DNA of 16,160 nucleotides from NCBI GenBank assembly GCA_026391235.1, contig JAPLDV010000046.1, positions 1 to 16,160 on the forward strand, written 5' to 3'. Shown in pieces: positions 15,424-16,160 of this stretch (positions within the stretch are counted from its first letter, which is position 1; each line of letters opens with the position of its first letter). Both the position numbers and the translations under genes were made by a program. The notes under the pieces were generated by a model. That model saw only the letters and a program-made list of their open reading frames with translations, was not told where the DNA came from and did no database searches. This DNA comes from Bacteroidia bacterium. GTDB lineage: Bacteria; Bacteroidota; Bacteroidia; Bacteroidales; UBA12481.

Positions 15424-15774
15424 CTATCTTGAGAGATAATTGGCATCAAACATCCACGGCTCCATGGCCCTTTCAGAGGTGGTTTCCGATAAACGGTTTT
15501 CGCTGAACATCCAGCTTTCAAGGGGTTGAACTTCTTCGCTGAGGTAGCCGGAATCCATCATCCAGGCTTCAATGTTAACAGCCTGTTCTTCGTTTAAATA
15601 ATCCGAATCGAACATCCAGTCTTCAACAGGTTGCGTAAATAGCATTTCAGCATCTGGTACCTCATAGCCGCTTGTTTTTATCAGATTTTTATCGTTGTCA
15701 CCCTGAACTTTTACTGAAAAGGTAATTCCCAGAAGAATCACCAAGGCTATTTTTATCAGATTCATTGCTTTCAT
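15424..15774 (-). CDS. Small exported protein with four W-M repeat units
   Basis: A 116-residue protein. A signal peptide covers residues 1-~25 (K, then L-V-I-L-L-G-I-T-F hydrophobic core, V-Q-G). The mature part is acidic and contains four copies of a unit resembling E-x-W-M-F-D-x-x-Y-L-S-E-E. The W-M pairs lie at residues 53, 71, 88 and 107, so spacing is 17-19. The second unit reads W-M-M-D-S-G-Y-L-S-E-E and the third W-M-F-S-E-N-R-L-S-E-T. The protein ends straight after the fourth unit (A-N-Y-L-S-R). There are no cysteines, no lipobox and no enzyme motif. I do not recognise a named family, but have a sense that similar short exported proteins occur in Bacteroidota. A purine-rich AAGGGAG lies 9 bases before ATG 15774; ATG 15765 is an alternative. 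It is monocistronic and has its own terminator. Confidence 0.75.
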   Translation of the reverse strand: MKAMNLIKIALVILLGITFSVKVQGDNDKNLIKTSGYEVPDAEMLFTQPVEDWMFDSDYLNEEQAVNIEAWMMDSGYLSEEVQPLESWMFSENRLSETTSERAMEPWMFDANYLSR

Positions 15775-16064
15775 TTTTCTAATCTCCCTTTAATTTTCTT
15801 TTGTTTTCTGATAATAAGACGGCGAAATCGCCCACTTGTTACAGGCTATGATGTTAAATATTGTGAAGATTGCAACTCTTTTGGTTAATGAATTGTTAAT
15901 AGTGACGCGGGTTTCAGGCATGGATGTGTCGATCTCCCTGCGTTTAATACACATTTCATGCCAATTTTTATTTTCATGATAAGTGACTTCCTCTCCCTCC
16001 CCAGACGGTCAATCTTGAATAATTGGCTGGTCAACTAATTGATATCAAGGTTTATCAAGTAGAT

Positions 16065-16097
16065 AGCACGGGCGAAATGAATCCTGTGCTTTTTAAT
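16065..16097 (+). terminator. Possible Rho-independent terminator or leader hairpin
   Basis: AGCACGGG (16065-16072) pairs with CCTGTGCT (16083-16090), one pair being G-T, around a 10-base loop. TTTTAAT follows. No plus-strand gene is visible immediately upstream, so it may end an unseen small RNA or be fortuitous. Confidence 0.35.
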
Positions 16098-16109
16098 AAG
16101 CAGGATATC

Positions 16110-16140
16110 TTTGCATTTTCAAACCACATACGTACTTTTG
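16110..16140 (+). promoter_or_regulatory. Near-ideal Bacteroidota promoter reading out of the window
   Basis: TTTG (16110-16113), then exactly 19 bases, then TACTTTTG (16133-16140), matching both elements of the TTTG/TAnnTTTG consensus with optimal spacing. Transcription should start a few bases downstream and run rightwards to a gene outside the window. Confidence 0.65.
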
Positions 16141-16160
16141 GCGTTGAAAAAAACTAAATC

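Larger units (their letters stand above)
15775..16160. other. Right-edge region without a convincing gene
   Basis: No ORF with protein-like composition is visible here. The first ~60 bases are the leader of the 116-residue protein gene and include a small inverted repeat GGCG-AAAT-CGCC near 15822-15833, a possible operator. The rest is A/T-rich, with a hairpin at 16065-16090 and a promoter at 16110-16140 pointing to a gene beyond the window. The only small frame noted (43 codons from 15848) lacks support. Confidence 0.5.

Noticed and set aside
15848..15982. 43-codon plus-strand frame starting at ATG 15848
   Set aside because: No ribosome site or promoter, ordinary A/T-rich sequence, and no protein-like pattern beyond chance hydrophobic codons.

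Overview
The window reads as chromosomal DNA of a Bacteroidota bacterium, probably Bacteroidales-like. Evidence: a C-terminal type IX secretion (T9SS) sorting domain on one exported protein, several matches to the Bacteroidota promoter (TTTG, about 19 bp, TAnnTTTG), an outer-membrane barrel ending in W-R-F, and a run of mutL, rhomboid, rhomboid and endonuclease/exonuclease/phosphatase (EEP) genes that I recall from this phylum. There is no phage, plasmid, CRISPR, tRNA or rRNA signal. The genes are mostly housekeeping or envelope genes. The unusual content lies in the short repeats at their 3' ends and in a broken mutL.

Layout. Positions 1-2330 (+) hold a compact run: the end of an outer-membrane barrel protein, a TPR lipoprotein-like or periplasmic protein, a T9SS cargo protein, and rimM (16S rRNA maturation). 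Positions 2450-4642 (-) hold dapD (lysine/DAP synthesis), a WaaE-like glycosyltransferase, and a TsaC/YrdC-type threonylcarbamoyl-AMP synthase (tRNA t6A), the last two overlapping. Positions 4738-8293 (+) hold a secreted S9D-type serine peptidase and a PLP-dependent serine/threonine dehydratase or racemase. Positions 8490-13631 (-) read in transcription order as a small membrane protein, mutL (split by a frame lesion), two tandem rhomboid proteases and a membrane-anchored EEP enzyme. Positions 13732-15270 (+) hold yifB/comM. Positions 15424-15774 (-) hold a small exported protein built of four W-M-centred repeats. The last 390 bases hold no convincing gene but end in a near-ideal promoter pointing out of the window.

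Repeats. Heptamer arrays lie at the 3' ends of tsaC, the dehydratase, the EEP gene and yifB. All fit a core CAGWWGN when read in the sense of the gene they abut. At two loci the same short palindrome (ACGCAATTATnCGT) precedes the array, giving a composite element with the order palindrome, array, stop codon. In the EEP gene the last six codons and the stop codon are themselves three heptamers. An octamer array overlaps the stop of the S9 peptidase, and a cluster of GAAA-loop palindromes begins inside the stop codon of mutL. These repeats touch six gene ends and are probably dispersed across the genome.

The mutL gene appears to have lost about 40 bases just after the conserved N-V-H-P-T-K motif. 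This shifts the frame between intact ATPase and C-terminal domains. If it is real and not an assembly error, the strain may be a mismatch-repair mutant carrying many slippage-prone repeats.
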